In this document: positions 7,179-8,277 of the stretch, in pieces
How positions within the stretch are numbered: position 1 is the first letter of the stretch
How the letters are laid out: each line of letters opens with the position of its first letter
NCBI GenBank assembly: GCA_021159265.1
Contig: JAGGSD010000176.1
Span: 1-8,277 of the forward strand
Length of the DNA stretch: 8,277 nt
DNA from: Syntrophobacterales bacterium
GTDB taxonomy: Bacteria > Desulfobacterota > Syntrophia > Syntrophales > UBA6807
Direction of reading: 5' to 3'
Notes under the pieces: generated by a model
What the model was told of the DNA's origin: nothing
The model's database searches: none
The model's input: the letters and a program-made list of their open reading frames with translations, nothing else
Translations under genes and position numbers: made by a program

Positions 7179-7200
7179 CAACAGGCACGCACAATGTCAA
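7172..7200 (-). promoter_or_regulatory. Sigma-70 promoter for the leftward operon
   Basis: Read leftward, a perfect -35 TTGACA (7200-7195) is followed after 17 bases by TAGTTT (7177-7172), a moderate -10 match. This would place the start near 7165 with a leader of about 40 bases before the TetR ATG. A TTGGAC/TAATAG pair with 18-base spacing slightly downstream is an alternative. Confidence 0.5.
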
Positions 7201-7215
7201 GAGAAAAAACACAAT

Positions 7216-7282
7216 TGTCATTTACGAATTAAAAGTGAACCGTTTTTGACGGGTTTACAGTTTAAAAGTGAACACTTTTAAA
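7216..7282. repeat. Direct repeats resembling an IS21-type end
   Basis: TTAAAAGTGAAC occurs twice, at 7229-7240 and 7262-7273, exactly 33 bp apart, after a TGTCA at 7216. Repeated AAAAGTGAAC-type motifs next to a TGT-start terminus are typical of IS21-family ends as I know them. No transposase gene is in the window and no second end is visible, so at most this is a solo relic. The alternative is a pair of regulator-binding sites. Confidence 0.3.
7261..7282. promoter_or_regulatory. Perfect 22-bp palindrome
   Basis: TTTAAAAGTG (7261-7270) and its exact complement CACTTTTAAA (7273-7282) flank a two-base AA centre. It lies in the middle of the divergent intergenic region, 44 bp upstream of the Nudix -35 box. 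No run of T beyond the stem supports a terminator. It could be a dimeric repressor or activator site or part of a mobile-element end. Confidence 0.45.
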
Positions 7283-7325
7283 AAGTTGCTGACAGAACTT
7301 AAAATGAATTTAAACATATTCATCC

Positions 7326-7354
7326 TTGACATATCCCTGTTCTTTAAATTAAAT
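7326..7354 (+). promoter_or_regulatory. Sigma-70 promoter for the Nudix gene
   Basis: A perfect -35 TTGACA (7326-7331) is followed after 17 bases by TTAAAT (7349-7354), which matches four of six -10 positions. The start would be near 7361, about 30 bases before the ATG at 7393. Confidence 0.5.
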
Positions 7355-7392
7355 GAAGTGTCGTTTTACAGTATGAATTTCAGGACTTGATC

Positions 7393-7848
7393 ATGACTGC
7401 AAAAATTAAGAGAAGGTGCCCAAACTGTAATGCAGAGATCGAATTTTACCATAATCCGATACCAACTGTTGACATTATTATAGAAATAGATAAAGGGAAG
7501 ATTATCCTGATAAAACGTAAAAACGATCCCGTCGGATGGGCTATTCCGGGGGGGTTTGTTGATTATGGAGAATCTCTTGAAAAAGCGGCAATCAGGGAGG
7601 CAAAAGAAGAAACGTCACTGGATGTGACACTCCTTGAACAAATGCACACGTACTCCAAACCGGACAGGGATCCCCGTCAGCATACTATCTCCACTGTTTT
7701 TATTGCCAAGGGGAAGGGAACGCCTGAAGCTGCGGATGATGCTGCAGAAATCGGCGTATTTACGAAAGACAATCTTCCCGAGCCACTCATGTTTGATCAT
7801 AGAGAAATACTTTTCGATTATTTCAAAAGAACGACTATTATGAGTTGA
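7393..7848 (+). CDS. Nudix hydrolase with N-terminal CPxC knuckle
   Basis: The 151-aa protein contains a nearly complete Nudix box at residues 54-76: G54, E60, R68-E69 and E72-E73, with the usual late glycine replaced by S75. The preceding GWAIPGGF (48-55) is typical of ADP-ribose pyrophosphatase-like members. Nudix enzymes hydrolyse nucleoside diphosphates linked to another group, using Mg2+ held by the REXXEE glutamates, in the cytoplasm. The exact substrate is not readable. The N-terminus has one CPNC pair (C9, C12), a half zinc knuckle; no second CxxC is present. The ATG at 7393 is chosen because AGGA (7382-7385) sits seven bases upstream; an in-frame TTG at 7387 is almost on top of that site. 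It has its own promoter and is divergent from the TetR operon, so it is probably housekeeping. Confidence 0.9.
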   Translation: MTAKIKRRCPNCNAEIEFYHNPIPTVDIIIEIDKGKIILIKRKNDPVGWAIPGGFVDYGESLEKAAIREAKEETSLDVTLLEQMHTYSKPDRDPRQHTISTVFIAKGKGTPEAADDAAEIGVFTKDNLPEPLMFDHREILFDYFKRTTIMS

Positions 7849-7880
7849 CAATTTGAATTTAGAACTTAAGATAATTCAAA
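7845..7880 (+). promoter_or_regulatory. Candidate promoter and dyad before sigma-like gene
   Basis: TTGACA (7845-7850) overlaps the Nudix stop codon, and GATAAT (7870-7875) follows after 19 bases, slightly longer than ideal. An 8-bp inverted repeat, TTTGAATT (7852-7859) and AATTCAAA (7873-7880), spans the spacer and the -10 box. That arrangement would suit an operator, but AT-rich dyads arise easily by chance. Confidence 0.35.
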
Positions 7881-7905
7881 GTGGGTGATGTTACTAAACA
7901 AAGGA

Positions 7906-7912
7906 TGGAGGT
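7906..7912 (+). promoter_or_regulatory. Strong ribosome-binding site for TTG start
   Basis: TGGAGGT is a near-perfect Shine-Dalgarno. Nine bases separate GGAGG from the TTG at 7921, which decides that start. The ATG at 7914 is too close (two bases) and its frame stops after four codons. Confidence 0.75.
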
Positions 7913-7920
7913 AATGCCCG

Positions 7921-8199
7921 TTGGCTGATTTGTATAAATGCAAAAAGACAAACATGTATATTACAGAACCATGCAATGACAGTGATTGCGAATGGTGGTT
8001 AAACAACGAAATATTTTGTAATTGCACCTGGGTAGCGTGTAATTACGGGCCATTCACCCTTGAAGAGGTAGGTGAGATGCTGGGTGTAACCAGGGAAAGA
8101 ATAAGACAAATTGAAGCGAAGGCTCTGAAGAAACTGCAACATAAAAAGAGAAGGGATCAATTGAAGGATTTTGCGAAAGCAACTTATGGTGAAGAGTAA
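7921..8199 (+). CDS. Stand-alone sigma-70 region 4-like HTH protein
   Basis: This 92-aa protein has a cysteine-rich N-terminal part (C7, C18, C23, C33, C35, C40) followed by a near-textbook sigma-70 region 4.2: GPFTLEEVGEMLGVTRERIRQ and IEAKALKKLQH (43-74). The first helix is at about 46-54, the turn at G55-V56 and the recognition helix at about 57-68. In housekeeping sigma factors this segment contacts the -35 element and RNA polymerase. Here regions 1-3 are absent, so it cannot act as a complete sigma factor. It may be a transcriptional regulator or a phage- or plasmid-type accessory protein. The six cysteines could bind zinc or an iron-sulfur cluster, but no standard finger spacing is evident. 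The start is TTG at 7921, supported by the TGGAGGT site. It lies 72 bp after the Nudix stop and probably has its own promoter. Confidence 0.82.
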   Translation: MADLYKCKKTNMYITEPCNDSDCEWWLNNEIFCNCTWVACNYGPFTLEEVGEMLGVTRERIRQIEAKALKKLQHKKRRDQLKDFAKATYGEE

Positions 8200-8203
8200 A
8201 TAT

Positions 8204-8277
8204 GATGGTCTCGTAAAAAGCTCCACTATGCCGACACGTCGGCATTATAATGGAAAGTAACTTTTACAAAGCATGTT
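8204..8277. repeat. Repeat-like hairpin block at the right edge
   Basis: After the sigma-like gene comes GATGGTCTCGTAAAAAG (8204-8220), then a perfect 8-bp inverted repeat, ATGCCGAC (8228-8235) and GTCGGCAT (8238-8245), with a two-base loop. Outer arms GTAAAAAG (8213-8220) and CTTTTAC (8261-8267) are also nearly complementary, making a nested stem. The first block resembles a dispersed intergenic sequence I associate with Desulfobacterota genomes. Read leftward the inner stem is followed after eight bases by five T, so it could also terminate a gene lying to the right. Confidence 0.4.

Noticed and set aside
7387..7392. TTG start at 7387 for the Nudix gene
   Set aside because: It is only one base after the AGGA site; the ATG at 7393 has proper spacing.
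7615..7851. Leftward frame of 78 codons opposite the Nudix gene
   Set aside because: It is antisense to a gene with an intact Nudix box and shows no domain of its own.
8228..8245. Rightward intrinsic terminator for the sigma-like gene
   Set aside because: The stem is good, but no T-run follows it in the rightward direction.

Overview
The window looks like a chromosomal segment of an obligate anaerobe. The main reason is a giant 2-hydroxyacyl-CoA-dehydratase-type activase, an oxygen-sensitive iron-sulfur protein family found mostly in Clostridia, Desulfobacterota (former Deltaproteobacteria) and syntrophs. The base composition is moderate (low-to-mid 40s % GC by eye) and the promoters look like ordinary sigma-70 sites. 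The palindromic spacer at the left edge and the repeat-like block at the right edge resemble intergenic repeats I associate with Desulfobacterota metagenome-type genomes. That assignment is a guess, because no rRNA or other phylogenetic marker gene is present.

Layout. Bases 1-520 carry no convincing gene; they hold a GC-rich palindrome (3-54), a hairpin (175-202) and a 12-bp-periodic run of DnaA-box-like 9-mers (246-291). Bases 521-7124 form a leftward, probably co-transcribed unit, in transcription order: a TetR-family regulator; a CmpB-type membrane protein fused to an HD phosphohydrolase-like domain, which starts inside the regulator's stop codon (ATGA overlap); a 137-bp spacer with a possible 26-aa micro-ORF; a 1477-aa activase containing two ATPase/iron-sulfur modules and two HgdB-like modules; and a RatA/COQ10-type SRPBCC (START-like) lipid-binding protein. 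Bases 7125-7392 are a divergent intergenic region with promoters for both directions, a short TetR-operator-like inverted repeat, a perfect 22-bp palindrome and repeated motifs resembling an IS21-type end. Bases 7393-8199 run rightward: a Nudix hydrolase, then a 92-aa protein that is essentially sigma-70 region 4.2 joined to a cysteine-rich N-terminus. Bases 8204-8277 are a repeat-like, hairpin-containing tail cut by the window edge.

How the genes may work together. The TetR protein probably represses its own operon through a site overlapping its -10 box. The operon would then switch on a membrane HD enzyme, an ATP-driven low-potential electron-transfer machine and a hydrophobic-ligand-binding protein. 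This fits handling of a lipid or acyl-CoA-like substrate, but the substrate is not visible. No separate dehydratase/reductase partner is present, and the activase appears to carry its own acceptor-like modules. The Nudix and sigma-region-4 genes are probably independent of this operon.
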